NCBI RefSeq assembly: GCF_964340395.1
Contig: NC_135549.1
Location: 9,948,342 to 10,012,341, forward strand
Length of the DNA stretch: 64,000 bases
Origin: Glandiceps talaboti
Taxonomy: Eukaryota; Hemichordata; Enteropneusta; Spengelidae
Direction: 5' to 3'
How positions within the stretch are numbered: position 1 is the first letter of the stretch; each line of letters starts with the position of its first letter. The notes beneath the pieces are model-generated. The model did no database searches and had not been told where the DNA came from. It was given only the letters and a program-made list of their open reading frames with translations. Below, piece by piece: positions 53,187 through 64,000 of the stretch. Made by a program: the position numbers and the translations under genes.

Positions 53187-53914
53187 GGCCTAAAAACAAT
53201 TGTGTGGTTCCGGTTACCCGACCCCACCTAGTTTTCACTGCCGATCCTAAACTTTTTATGACGTATTCGAGAACAAAATAATAAAATCGCGAAAATTTAA
53301 GTCTCGCAAGATATAAAAATGTTCTTCCAATCTGTAATAGTTGTACATCTGATTAGAAGAAACCAATAACACAGAGACCATATATATAAACAATGGAAAA
53401 CATAAGGCCTAAAAAAGTTGTGGTTCCCTTTACCCGACCCCACCTAGATTTTCACTGCCGACCATAAACTCTTTTTTTGACGTATTCGAAAATAAAATAA
53501 TAAAATTGCGAAAATTGTGTGAAGTCTGGTGAGAAATAGTGATATTTAATTATGTTCGGGACTCCATCGCTATCAGACTGGACCTAAACTGTGCTGTGCC
53601 AGTAGAACTGCCCTATTATGGTGCTGGCATCAGACGTAAGGACATTTGTGCGGCACCGGTATTGAGATGCGGAAACTGACATCAATTTAAAAATGACAAA
53701 ATAAAGCTGCTCTTTCAATCTGTAATGGCTGTACATCTGATGAGAAGAAACCAATAACACAGAGACCCATATGGAAAACAATGGAAAACATAACTACCTG
53801 AACTAGACACTCACACATGAGAAAACAAATATTAAAAAAAAATTAAATAAAAAATCTACCTACCCCTATTCTAAAATTGAGCATAACTGGAACCAAACAA
53901 TGTTTTGTTTGGCC
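53187..53914. mobile_element. MITE with GGCCTAAAAACAATTGTG termini
   Basis: The left end GGCCTAAAAACAATTGTGTG continuing GTTCCGGTTA is mirrored at the right end by AACTGGAACCAAACAATGTT...TTTGGCC. Internal segments are duplicated (CGACCCCACCTAG at 53,220 and 53,440; TGTACATCTGATNAGAAGAA at 53,342 and 53,730). Non-coding; the 218-bp-spaced internal duplication shows later rearrangement. Its GGCC(T/C)AAAAA start resembles the TIR of the 28,658-33,090 transposon. Confidence 0.65.
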
Positions 53915-55040
53915 TGACTACCTGAACTAGACACTCACATGGAAAATATATATATAGATAATAAAATATCTACCTACCCCACGTATTAAAGAAGATTTTT
54001 TTTAATTGCTACGATCCACAGATGAAAAATCGTTATGAAGTACAAATGTCCTCATAAACCATCTCCCCTCCATTGTCTATGATTAAACTAACATAACACA
54101 CTGATGATAGTCTACGTGTAATCATTGTCCTGGTCACAATTTGTAATAGTTGGATGGTTAATAAATAAATAAATGGTTGATAAATAAATAGTGATGTACA
54201 CTCAGGTTTAATTTGTCACTGAGGCTGTTTTCACAGTATGAATTGATGATGCATGCTCTTCTCTGCCAATAGATTGTTACCACATAACATCCGAGGGATG
54301 TTTATGTTTTTCTAAAATGTCATTAAAATATAAACATATCATACATGGTGGACTGTTTATAACGTGCATGATATATTTTATCAACAAACATATAGACTAT
54401 GCCATTTACAGGCAAAGTACTAGATGGCTTGCAAATTATGTTTACAACGACTTTGTGAGGCAGATTTATGGCACACCGTGGGCTTTACATGTGATTCAAC
54501 TACTGAACGGTTGTACTCCATTCAGCTGTAGCCAATGCCAATCCAATCCAACTGTCACCTTTACGCCATAAATCATGACTTACGGGGATACACCGTCCTT
54601 GCTCAGCCGAAATTTAGGTTTTGGTTTGCGAGCATGAAATGTAAAATCGATTCAATAAGGGGAGATACCTCCATGCATATATCGATTGCATATTTCAGAA
54701 TTATTTAATACGTGTAGTACAACGACAACCCACAAGCGATTGTTGCCTATAGCTCGTTTAATATTCAGTTACAGAAAACATTGACGCAACTGCTTATTCA
54801 CTGTATTGTGTAACACTGAATAAATACCACAATGGTTAGATCGTCCTGCTTGCATATGAGTGGGGACTCGATTCTGACAATGTCCCTTGTGAAAGGAGAG
54901 GTACATTGCTAGACCGATTCCCGACTTAATCCGTCTGCAAGCAGCACCACTACTATCTAGTTACAACTCTGAGGTTATATACCCACCACTCACCATATGT
55001 ATCCGTCAGATCATGGAAGCATCATACACGTGACCAGAAG

Positions 55041-55474
55041 GTGGACAATTGGACCCCGCGTCAATTGGACCCAAGTCAATTGGATCCTTAAGGGAGCCTT
55101 CAGTATTTACAAGGGGGAGGGCCGGAGGAATCGGGGGGGGGGTCACATTTTACAAACCTGTTCTTGGAGAGGGTCATATTTTGCATTACAATGTTTGGGG
55201 GAGGGTCACATTTTACAATCCGTAGTATTGTGACCAAATTGAAGATTCAGTTATTGTCAATTTGTTTTGTGTGTTTTGATGTGTAAAAGTGAGATGAGCA
55301 CTCAACATTTATTTTTACGAGTACTTTACATGCCGAAATACAAAAATAAATATACCCTCATGTGTTGTAAGAAAATTGTTTAATAAAACGATGCATTTTG
55401 TTGAGTGTACCATCTCACCTTATAATTCACACTGTCCGTGAATGTTGTTGTTAAAATATGATGGTGATGGTAGC

Positions 55475-55557
<83 letters not shown>

Positions 55558-56443
55558 AGTTTTGAATGTCATAGAGAACACAGGCAGTGAACCAGTGATA
55601 CATGTACTGACTCAAGTAGTACTAGTGAGTCAGATTAGAGTGACACTGATAATGGCAATACCGTGAAGGTGATGATGACAATGATATCAGGGAACTTTTG
55701 CAGATCAGATCAGGCAGAGTATGCACAATATGGAAAGCATGTTTTGGATACTAACTAGATTGTGTATGATTATAAGAGAAAGGTAACTAGCCAGTCTTTT
55801 ACTGTTTTGTCACTTTATATGTACAAATATTGCTTTCTAATACAGAGTCAAAATCGTTTAATTTGTATGTATACATATAATATGGGAATATTGATTAACG
55901 TTCTGTATATGCAATTGTCATGGGGAGGGTCATGTGTTACAAAATGGGGCAAAGGGGAGGGTAACTTTTTACAAATGGAGAATGGGGGAGGGTCATGTTT
56001 TACTTAACAGACCATGTGTGATTTCCTCCGGCCCTCCCCCTTGTAAATACTGAAGGCACCCTAACGTTATGCACGCAACTTGATCAACTTTAACTTTTCG
56101 ATTTTGTTACTCCGGGTTGACAAAGTCACTGAAAATCAGTTGGAATTGACTGGGTTTTAATAATGTGTATATATTGCGAATCCTGCTGTAGTTGATTACC
56201 GTACTTAGATGCAGATCAACATTACAACACTGAGTCGCCAGTGCATTGCATGCGAGATCGCACTTTGCCGTGTCGATACTACGATCTAACTAATAATTGC
56301 CCCCATATTTGCTAGTAATAACAAAACGTGTAATTGTAAAACATGTTGCTTATAACAGGGCGATGGTTGCTTCGGTCGAATTGTGTTGAGACAGGGCCGG
56401 GTTTGGTGGAGGGTCCAATTGACGCGGGGGTCAATTGTCCAGC
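55041..56443. mobile_element. Inverted-repeat pair enclosing 1.4 kb (outer element of a nest)
   Basis: GTGGACAATTGGACCCCGCG followed by TCAATTGGACCC (55041-55072) is matched in reverse complement by 56411-56443 (GGGTCCAATTGACGCGGGGG, TCAATTGTCC). The pair flanks the inner element at 55,091-56,062. Confidence 0.6.
55091..56062. mobile_element. PIF/Harbinger-like MITE with (GAT)n inside
   Basis: TIRs GGGAGCCTTCAGTATTTACA and, from the right end, GGGTGCCTTCAGTATTTACA, continuing AGGGGGAGGGCCGGAGGAA on both sides, about 38 bp. TAA precedes the left GGG and follows the right CCC, a 3-bp target duplication. Inside are several GGGAGGGTCA(C/T)(A/G)TTTTA blocks and a (GAT)n tract at 55,475-55,555 (the poly-Asp frame across it is not a gene). 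Confidence 0.75.
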
Positions 56444-56449
56444 TTCCTT

Positions 56450-57570
56450 CTTCTTCACTACCAACACATGACGACCTTTCACCTTTGTCGTAAGGGTACA
56501 CACTTTGCATAATCGAAATATAAGCATCGCGCCTCCGGTCTATGGTATACGGTGTACACCGCTCCCTCGTCGATATCACCAACGAGCAACCCCAGCAAAA
56601 CTATGCACATCGATACACATGCATGTATCTTCCTATCGTATAAACGTAGCTATGTCCACGCTGCTGGCTTTGTTTTTAGCTGAACACACTCAAAACTGTT
56701 TTTCCTGTGAAAATACAGGTACCTGTAGTCCCGGGCCTGTAGTAACCCTCCGCTGTAATTGTAAACATATAGCGTGTGCCCAATATTGTAGGTCGCAAGA
56801 GGCATCAAGAGGCATTCGTTATTTCGGTACAATTTGTCCCAAGTTTTAATTTGTATATTAGTCTGCCACGACTGTGACGAGCCATGGAAGTATCACCCAC
56901 AGTTATAATACTTACATTTCCACGAACGAGCGAAAATTGAACACAAAATCAAAATGTCAGTTAGGATAACGGAATAGTGTAGTAGCGTTAGTCCTACCAC
57001 AGACAAGATCTTCTTACTTGTCAGTGGTCCTACACACGTCTACAGGTAGGCTAATGTCCTTTGTTTATTATATCCCTTTTATTGATTTAGCTTCTAAGAG
57101 AAATAAACTACTTAATCTAATTTAATCATTGAATACACGTACGTGGCCATGATGGTAACTTTCTCAGTTTTCACTAGTTAACTGCTGACCGAACCATACA
57201 CAGTGTCCCTCCACTGTCTATTGCCGAACTTAATATTCATACCATTCCAAGACAAGAGCACGATTTTACATGGAAAATAGTTGAATTTATAGGCTACATT
57301 GTATAGTGTGACAGAACTTGATTTCTCTGACAGAACTGGAGACGCACCGATGAAGAGAAGCTCAGTCTCTTCGGAATATTTGGGTTTTTAAATGTATGGT
57401 TCAAAATATCTAAATAAACAAAACTTTTTTATCTATTCGTCATTCGTAAAATTCCCAGGCCAAATCTGTTTAGTATTTGGTTTAAAATCAATGAATGACT
57501 AGTTAATTGAGTGCATCAAAAAACCTACGTTTAATTTCCTCAAATTTCACGAAATTCATTCTGTGACCTA
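56450..57570. other. Intergenic stretch without assignable gene
   Basis: An open frame at 56505-56849 (+) with a Cys-rich second half has no start context, splice logic or family resemblance that I recognise. Nothing else of note. Confidence 0.4.
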
Positions 57571-57575
57571 TTACA

Positions 57576-58194
57576 TGCATAACCAGATTTAAACTGAATG
57601 CCTCCCGTAAGGGAATCACTAATTATGCAAATAACTCATTAAACTAAAAAAACTATGGTAACAGGCTTTGTTTTTTGGACAAGTATGCTTTCTTAGGTTA
57701 ATGTATGTAAGAGTGTATGATACTGCTTAATGCAGTCTTAAGATATAGCCTAATTGCCGAAAATCATTAATTATGCAAATTATTCATTAACATTGTAAGG
57801 TACATCAACTAACTTTATAGGACATACACAATTTGTTATGGTTAATGTATGTACTGAATTGTATTGAAATTGAAGCATGCAGTCGTAAGATATAGCCTAA
57901 CTACCAAAAATAAATAATTATGCAAATTATTCATTAACGCTGTAAGATACATCAACGAATTTTATAGGACAAATGTATGTTGTTATGTTTAACGAATATA
58001 CTAAATTATATTGAAATTGAAGTATGCAGTCTTAAGATATTGCATAATTAGTTGATTTCATTAATATGCAAATTTCTCTAATTAAACATTAACAGATCTG
58101 GCTCAAAACCTAATCAGGTCTAGCTATTACCCTAAAGATTATATATCCCAAATTTCATTACAATTGAGCCAGCCGATTTTTAGAAAATGATAAC

Positions 58195-58245
<51 letters not shown>

Positions 58246-58287
58246 TTCCCCTTTTAATACCTCCCGTACCCTTACGGGAGGTAAAAA
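57576..58287 (+). mobile_element. Composite tandem-repeat element with (ACAG)n and 3' hairpin (Helentron/HINE-like)
   Basis: Starts GCATAACCAGATTTAAACTG with CTCCCGTAAGGG; then about four degenerate ~130-bp units around ATTATGCAAATTATTCATTA; (ACAG)n at 58195-58243; then the hairpin CTCCCGTACCCTTACGGGAG ending near 58,282. The 3' hairpin and subterminal repeat of its stem at the 5' end are features reported for non-autonomous Helentrons; no transposase is present. Confidence 0.65.
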
Positions 58288-58289
58288 AT

Positions 58290-59320
58290 GCTAGTACTTA
58301 CTAGCGACAAATATTTGACAATAGTGGGTATTTATAAGCAAACTCAACAGCAACGTATTTGTCATTCAAGAATTTGTTGTCCACAGACTCTAAACTCCAA
58401 TGAGTGGTGGTATTGACAATGCGATATTACATTGGAATATATCACATATAATATTAGAAGTCATAAAACAGAACATAAATTAAAAATCGGTAGTTAGAAG
58501 ATAGTGTATGTGACCGACTTTCTGTCAACATTTGCCTAGTTTTATCTACCTAATTTTGATAGAAATCATTTTATCAACTACCTGGATTGGCTGAGATCAA
58601 ATGGGATCTTTATTGGGGTCGAGACATCATGGGGGGGGGGGGTATGTAAATGATTGTTGTCACTATGATTGGGTAATTAGCTGTACAAATTTTGCCTACT
58701 GCCATTACAAAGAACACGTCTCAAACAATTAGAGTGCACGTGGCCGTATGGATGACCGACACATGGTTTTTATTTTGTACTTCTAGTGTATATATAAACT
58801 TTACCATGTCTTCCTATTTGTATGAATAATTATAATGTGAAACAGCATAGACTAAATCCACGTTTGTAATGTAATAATCTGCAAAAAAATTAAAAAAGTG
58901 TAAAATAAAAAAAAAAGATTGTTATTCTAAGTGAATGGTAAACAAGCTGGGTAAAAGCACAGGTAATCAAGTTTAATCACAAGTAAACAATAGTAATCCA
59001 ATATAATTATTTATGCATGGTGATGTTTCAATACATGGGAAGCGACCGGGACGGGTAGGCCAACATGCGAAGATTGGATGTGAGATAGTGATTACCAGTT
59101 TTCCCAATTTAGTTATTTATCATTTCTTGTTCGTACAATAACAAACTCTTCTCGTCCCTGACCCAGCCAATAAATCGTCACAGATGACAAAATGTAATCA
59201 ATCATACGCTGACTAGTCTTGATGTACATTTCGGTAGTTATTCAATAATACTTCGTACATATATCATCAGCTATATGTGAATGTGTCTATGACTATGTCT
59301 TGTGAAGTACAGTGCCCATT
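58290..59320. other. Intergenic stretch
   Basis: Contains a G-run near 58,632 and no visible coding exon. Confidence 0.4.
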
Positions 59321-59323
59321 TCG

Positions 59324-59333
59324 TATATATAAA
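59324..59333 (+). promoter_or_regulatory. Candidate TATA box
   Basis: TATATATAAA 153 bases upstream of the ATG of the candidate first exon at 59486. Confidence 0.3.
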
Positions 59334-59485
59334 CTATTGCTAAAACTTCACTGAAAGTTTGATGATTCTGTTCTCTGTTTACATAGTCCCAGTTCTGGTC
59401 TTTAAATCTGTTCTTAATTTCTGGATGTCATTTCCATCGCTTGGTATATAACTGTCGATTGCTTTCAAGTCGACGCATCAAAAGA

Positions 59486-59549
59486 ATGTCAGAGGAACAT
59501 GATGAAAGTGTTACTCTTGATGTGGTATGGTCACCATCTCGAGATCACG
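59486..59549 (+). CDS. Candidate first coding exon, unidentified
   Basis: ATG followed by 21 open codons (MSEEHDESVTLDVVWSPSRD, then H) and a donor CACG|GTAAAT at 59550. A TATA-like box lies 153 bases upstream. No convincing second exon was found in the 1.4 kb before the convergent receptor gene, and I do not recognise the peptide, so this may be chance. Confidence 0.22.
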
Positions 59550-60104
59550 GTAAATACCTGGAGTTAGCTACCGAGGAACATACTTTGTCATTTCTCTATT
59601 TCATATGTTTATAACACCTGTAGATACATTAAATTTACATTCATTAATAGACAGTCTTTTATATACAATAATTACCACGACTGTCATAATGATTTGGTGA
59701 CATGTTAAGTTTGGTAAAGTTAGTTCCTAAAGCAAATGTCATACCTTCTCTTTCCAACTTGGGGTAGTTCCACTACGTACAAGAACATTTGAGTCACGTG
59801 TTCGAGAAAGATGTGCTTGCTACTCACTAAAAATCACAACAATAGTAACAAATGAATTGGTACATATCTTGTAAGCTTTTATTAACAAATTACTGACAAG
59901 AAAATGATGAAAAAGATCCACTTATATCATAATTTTGATCCAGACTTGATATCTGAAAGAATCGTCAAACATGAAATATCGACATATTATTCTATTAAAT
60001 GAATTATTAACAATAACTTTAATACGTAAAATGTATGTAACTAGTGCTTTGAAATAAACGTACCATCTGTTTGAAATGAAATGTTTAACCAAATGTTATG
60101 AGGC

Positions 60105-60410
60105 GTAAAAAAAATTGTGTGGTTCCGATTACATTCAATTTTAAAAATAGGTGGGTAGGTATATTTTTATTTTATCATATATTTTTTTTCATGTGTGAGT
60201 ATCTAGTTCAGGTTTCCATTGTTTTTCAAAGTGGTCTCTGTGTTGTTTATTTCTTCCTATCAGATGTACAGCCATTCCAGATTGGAAGAATAGTTTTACA
60301 TTGTCTTTTTAAGTTGTCATCAGTTTTCGCACCCACTATTTCTTGCGCGACTTCACACGATTTTCGTGATTTTATTACCATTTTTCTTGAATACGTAAAA
60401 AAAGGTTGAG
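60105..60410 (+). repeat. Copy of the GGCC(T)AAAAA / GTTCC MITE family
   Basis: AAAAATTGTGTGGTTCCGAT and AAAATAGGTGGGTAGGTAT match, partly in inverse order, the element at 53,187-53,914; CAGATGTACAGCCATT matches its internal duplicate. The open frame over it is a repeat artefact. Confidence 0.55.
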
Positions 60411-61022
60411 GTAATATGACAAAGTGTAGCTCTCTAAATAGTGTAAATCCAAAGTTATGATATTTTAGTCAAATAAACATGTTAAAAATGTCGAATTAAT
60501 AAACATGAATAACAAATTCATTATATGTATAACCCCCTAACTACTACAACAACAACAATAACAACAACAACAACAAGGAAATGGTCAATATCATACATTA
60601 TCTCAATAACTCGCTGCACAATTTTTTAAAGAACCCCCCCCCCGACCTTTTTAAACTACGCATTTCGAAAAACGATGTCCTGCTATGCATTATAAAAAAC
60701 AATACCGTGAAATAAAAAACATGTACTCAAAGTTAAAAAAGACCAACGAATTGTTCATTTTTAATTTTAAAAAAATTATAGTTCACTTTGACAGTTTCGA
60801 ATGATATATTTGCAATATTTACACTATCCGTAAATTAATTGCACAACCAACGACTCTGACTTTTCAGTAGATGTTGATATTCAGAGACAACAGTAAGCAA
60901 AAGGTTCCTAGAATTATTAGCCAACATCTGTTGCTATGGGTTACACATAACGTACGGCATGGGTGCAGTGAACAACTTGACGCAGTGATTATTTAGTCGA
61001 ATAAAGACAGACCGTAAATAAC

Positions 61023-63285
61023 TCAATCAGAGAGAGACATATAATGTGGACTTTGTACAGGTTGTAAATAATAATTCTCGTCGTCTTGTTCTCCATTACT
61101 GAGCAGGTCTTGTACTTGTTGGCATATATCACTGAAGTCAGGACGCTGAGAAGGATCTTGGTGCCAACATTTCAGTAAAAGTTCATACCTGCAATTATAC
61201 AAATGTCGATACTACAAGTTTATTAAAACTGGTGGTTTTTTGACAATCTAAATTAACTATGGAATTGTGGCCTAAATATAGGTACATGTACTTCACATTC
61301 ACCCTGATTACTTATGTTATGAAAAGAAAAAAATGAACAGACATGACGTCATCTTCAGTAGTTATCGCGTAGCAGTATATTGTGAAAAACATTGCTTTAT
61401 TAAACAATCATATAATGCTTTGATACTCACAATACATCAAGGGCATATGCAGGCTGAGGTAGTCGTTTTCCTTTCTCAAGATAGTTAGAAATATCCCAAG
61501 AGTCAACACTGGCGTAGGGCAACTCTCCTCTTGTCAGCAATTCCCATACTAAGACACCGTACGACCACTGATAAACAAGATGCATTGTCATATTGAATTA
61601 CCTATGGTGAACACATTTTTTTGTAGCTGGAAACATTAAAAATCAAGTCAAATTGATTTTTGGGTCCATACCCAAACACCAGTGCCCTCAACGGCGATCA
61701 CGGTTTAAACCTGTTATCGCAATACTAATGGATAAAATCGACCGCTGCTTAACATGTATTATTATTTGTATTTTAACACTTTTCAGTGAATAGATTGTGG
61801 TTAACTGATCAAAAAAAGATGACTACAGTGACAAACTAGTGCAGTTTTAACATGGCGACAGGTTCAAAGTCAAGGTTTTGCTCAAGATTTAAACTTGTCA
61901 GTATTCCACCTACGGATATTGTTGACCACTAATTAACAGATACAGTGGCTTTGTATAAGTAACTGACCAATTATTAGTGAATATATATTAGGTTACCTGC
62001 TAAAAGAAATTGTTGTAGCTAGTGCAGCTTTAAGAGCGGCTCCAGTTGAATTTAGAGAAGTTTTGAACCATGGTAAAATTCTGTAGGCTAAGGACAGCAC
62101 AAAATAATATCTATTCGTAATTGAGTTACCTACCACGTCTGTCTTCACATTGTATATATTGTTCTTAATACTTTCCAGTGACATCCATCGAATAGGTAGC
62201 TTAGCCTTTTTATCTTCACTGGCGTAGTACTCTCGTTCATAAATATCACGTGATAATCCAAAATCAGAAACCTTTATCGTTTCTAACTCATCAACCCTGG
62301 TGAAAACATTGCTTTAAAATGTGAAATATGAATTGAAGAAGAAGAAGAAGAAGAAGAAGAAGAAGAAGAAGAAGAAGAAGAAGAAGAAGAAGAAGAAGAA
62401 GAAGAAGAAGAAGAAGAAGAAGAAGAAGAAGAAGAAGAAGAAGAAGAAGAAGAAGAAGAAGAAGAAAATGATGATGATGATGATGATGATCATCATCATC
62501 ATCATCATCATGATGATGATCATCATCATCATCATCATCATGATGATGATCATCATCATCATCATCATCATCATGGTGATGATCATGATGATAAACAAAC
62601 TACAGATAAAAGGTAGACAAATCTTCACTAGAAAATGAAATTATCAGACATAGACTTGCTTTAAAAGATGAGTCGTGAGTTTTCATTTACAAGACTGTCA
62701 ATTCAATTACAGTGTCCGAGTTCACTTGAAAACATCTTATAGTCAAAGGACAATTGGTTTCATGTAAGGTTATATTCATAAGCGATGATATTTACTCACA
62801 TGCAGTTTCTGGCAGCCAAGTCACGGTGGACGAATTTCAAGGAAGCTAGGTATGCCATCCCTTGAGCGACATTTAATGAAAACGTAATGAGTTTGCCCAG
62901 AGTAAATTCCTGTTGTAATGTGAAAAAAAGAGAAGTTACATTATGTCTAACTCCAATTGTCTAACTTACTAGTTTGGCATCATTAAAACTTCTCTGAAGT
63001 GAATGCACTGTACTCGTACTTTATGACATACATGTACTATGTTATATAAAACACCTTCATTTCTCATTTTCACGATTACAATATGAACTTTACGCATACT
63101 TACTCTATCTGGTTTTTCTATGTATGACTTTAAGTCACCATGTTTCATGTAGGGTAATACAATAAGAGGACTCTGGTCTTCGTCAATACATACACCAATC
63201 AAACTCAGCACATTAGGATGATCAAAGTCTTTCATCATTATACCTTCCTCCAAGAATTTACGTACATCTTCAATGTTGGTATTTT
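61023..63285 (-). CDS. Second MET/RON-like receptor kinase gene, 3' part only
   Basis: Five exons equivalent one-to-one, with identical lengths, to the first gene: 63285-63104, 62909-62800, 62296-62134, 61567-61431, 61188-61023. They encode most of the kinase domain: the alphaC-hinge segment [39 protein letters not shown], and the C-terminal tail. Changes from the first copy include Lys/Ile in the hinge-following loop, Ser for Pro in RWM(P/S)LESI, Leu for Pro in PAYA(P/L)DV and Pro for Leu in YYLQ(L/P)V. All frames and splice sites are intact. The preceding glycine-loop exon would fall just beyond base 64,000 by comparison with 34408-34488. Introns are also clearly alignable, so the duplication is recent. 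Active-kinase residues are present; expression is unknown. Confidence 0.93.
62335..62587 (+). repeat. (GAA)~43 followed by alternating GAT/ATC blocks
   Basis: An uninterrupted GAA tract of about 130 bp then blocks of GAT and ATC triplets that are palindromic to each other (GATGATGATCATCATCATCA). It lies in the intron of the second receptor gene, between exons 62909-62800 and 62296-62134. Apparent poly-Lys and poly-Phe frames are repeat artefacts. Confidence 0.97.
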
Positions 63286-64000
63286 CTGTGAAAGGTAAGA
63301 TTGTTACATCATCAGTAACTGTTTGAGAGTGTGTGCAAAGTTCATGAAAATATACAATTGAGTATGGCTGCACAGTACAACAACGATCGGTGTGATACTT
63401 CATGTAACGGATATATTAACTGGGGTAAATTTCCCAGATCAGACGTAAGCAACACTAAAACAATGTTGGTAAGTACTTATCATGTACCTGATCCTATGGA
63501 ATACAAAACTGCTACAGATTTGCTTCTTTACTTGCAATATCAAGTTTAATACCCGATTGCCTTAGCTATGTCGGTCACTTTAAGACTTGAGACTTGTTGT
63601 TTTACTTTGTTAGTTTCGTGGTAATGATTCTAGAAGTGGTTTGCTTGCACTATTCACAGTGATGGTGATGGTATTTGTAGTAATATCGGTCATTGTGTTG
63701 GTGCATTGTCCTGGTGGTATGGTGTTGTTGTCACTAGTGGTCTTGGTGGACGTGGATCGTTCGTTATCCACAGTACTGTTCCCTTTGGTTGTGGTGGAAA
63801 TGATGTTACGATGCATTATTGGTGTTGTAGTTTTGTTGTATGTTTTGATGTTGTATGTAGTGGTAGTACTGATGTCACGGCACTGCTATACTGTGATTGT
63901 GAGTTTCTAAATTCTATCTGTGAATGTAAATACCTCCAGCTGTACCATGTACCAGTTCTCGATTCTTACACTATCAAACGTATCGACAACACTAACAAAA

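Noticed and set aside
54317-54571. 84-codon open frame with hydrophobic start
   Set aside because: Isolated, no conserved motif, no supporting signals.
55442-55666. Poly-Asp open frame
   Set aside because: Translation of a (GAT)n tract within a MITE.
56505-56849. 114-codon open frame with Cys-rich end
   Set aside because: No family resemblance or splice structure; equally long frames arise by chance in this window.
62314-62638. Poly-Lys/Met/Ile and poly-Phe open frames
   Set aside because: Translation of GAA and GAT/ATC microsatellites.
63641-63910. Val-rich open frame, with a similar one at 34011-34295
   Set aside because: Intronic sequence shared by the two receptor paralogs, rich in GTG/GGT; no splice logic on the plus strand.

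Overview
This is a eukaryotic (animal) window: AT-rich, with long introns, GT-AG splice sites, abundant microsatellites and many short inverted-repeat elements. The gene set (a Rap1 GTPase, a secreted digestive-type carboxypeptidase and a MET/RON-like Sema receptor tyrosine kinase) and the style of the repeats fit a marine invertebrate bilaterian such as an acorn worm, amphioxus or mollusc. The sequence alone does not let me choose among these.

Layout. (1) 1-8.4 kb, + strand: the last five coding exons of a Rap1 gene (first coding exon lies before the window), with a probable intron inside the 3' UTR. (2) 8.4-15.2 kb: intergenic, with a duplicated carboxypeptidase first exon (10.67 kb), a PIF/Harbinger-like inverted-repeat element and one unassigned candidate exon. 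(3) 15.2-24.6 kb, + strand: a complete 10-exon carboxypeptidase A-type gene of 410 codons, with one GC-AG intron and a dead LINE reverse-transcriptase fragment in an intron. (4) 25.6-50.5 kb, - strand: a nearly complete MET/RON-like receptor (Sema, PSI, IPT repeats, one TM helix, juxtamembrane, tyrosine kinase). Exon lengths sum to a consistent frame if one short exon of length 3n+1 near 47 kb is still missing. (5) 51-60.9 kb: intergenic and repeat-rich. (6) 60.9-64 kb, - strand: the kinase 3' half of a second, very similar receptor gene that continues past the window edge; introns are also similar, so the tandem duplication is fairly recent.

Two things stand out inside the receptor gene. First, the exon carrying the juxtamembrane segment and the start of the glycine loop is present twice, and behind each copy its last ~35 nt plus 5' splice site plus ~33 nt of intron is amplified in an exactly 68-bp register (18 + 13 units), giving about 31 consecutive splice-donor copies. 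Second, one intron holds a 4.43-kb DNA transposon with terminal inverted repeats; the paralogous intron at 62.7 kb is the empty site. Its broken coding region looks like a DDE-type transposase with a Cys-rich C-terminal part, which I cannot place in a named superfamily.

The three gene families have no evident joint pathway; they are neighbours only. All exon models are read from splice signals and reading-frame continuity, with no transcript evidence.
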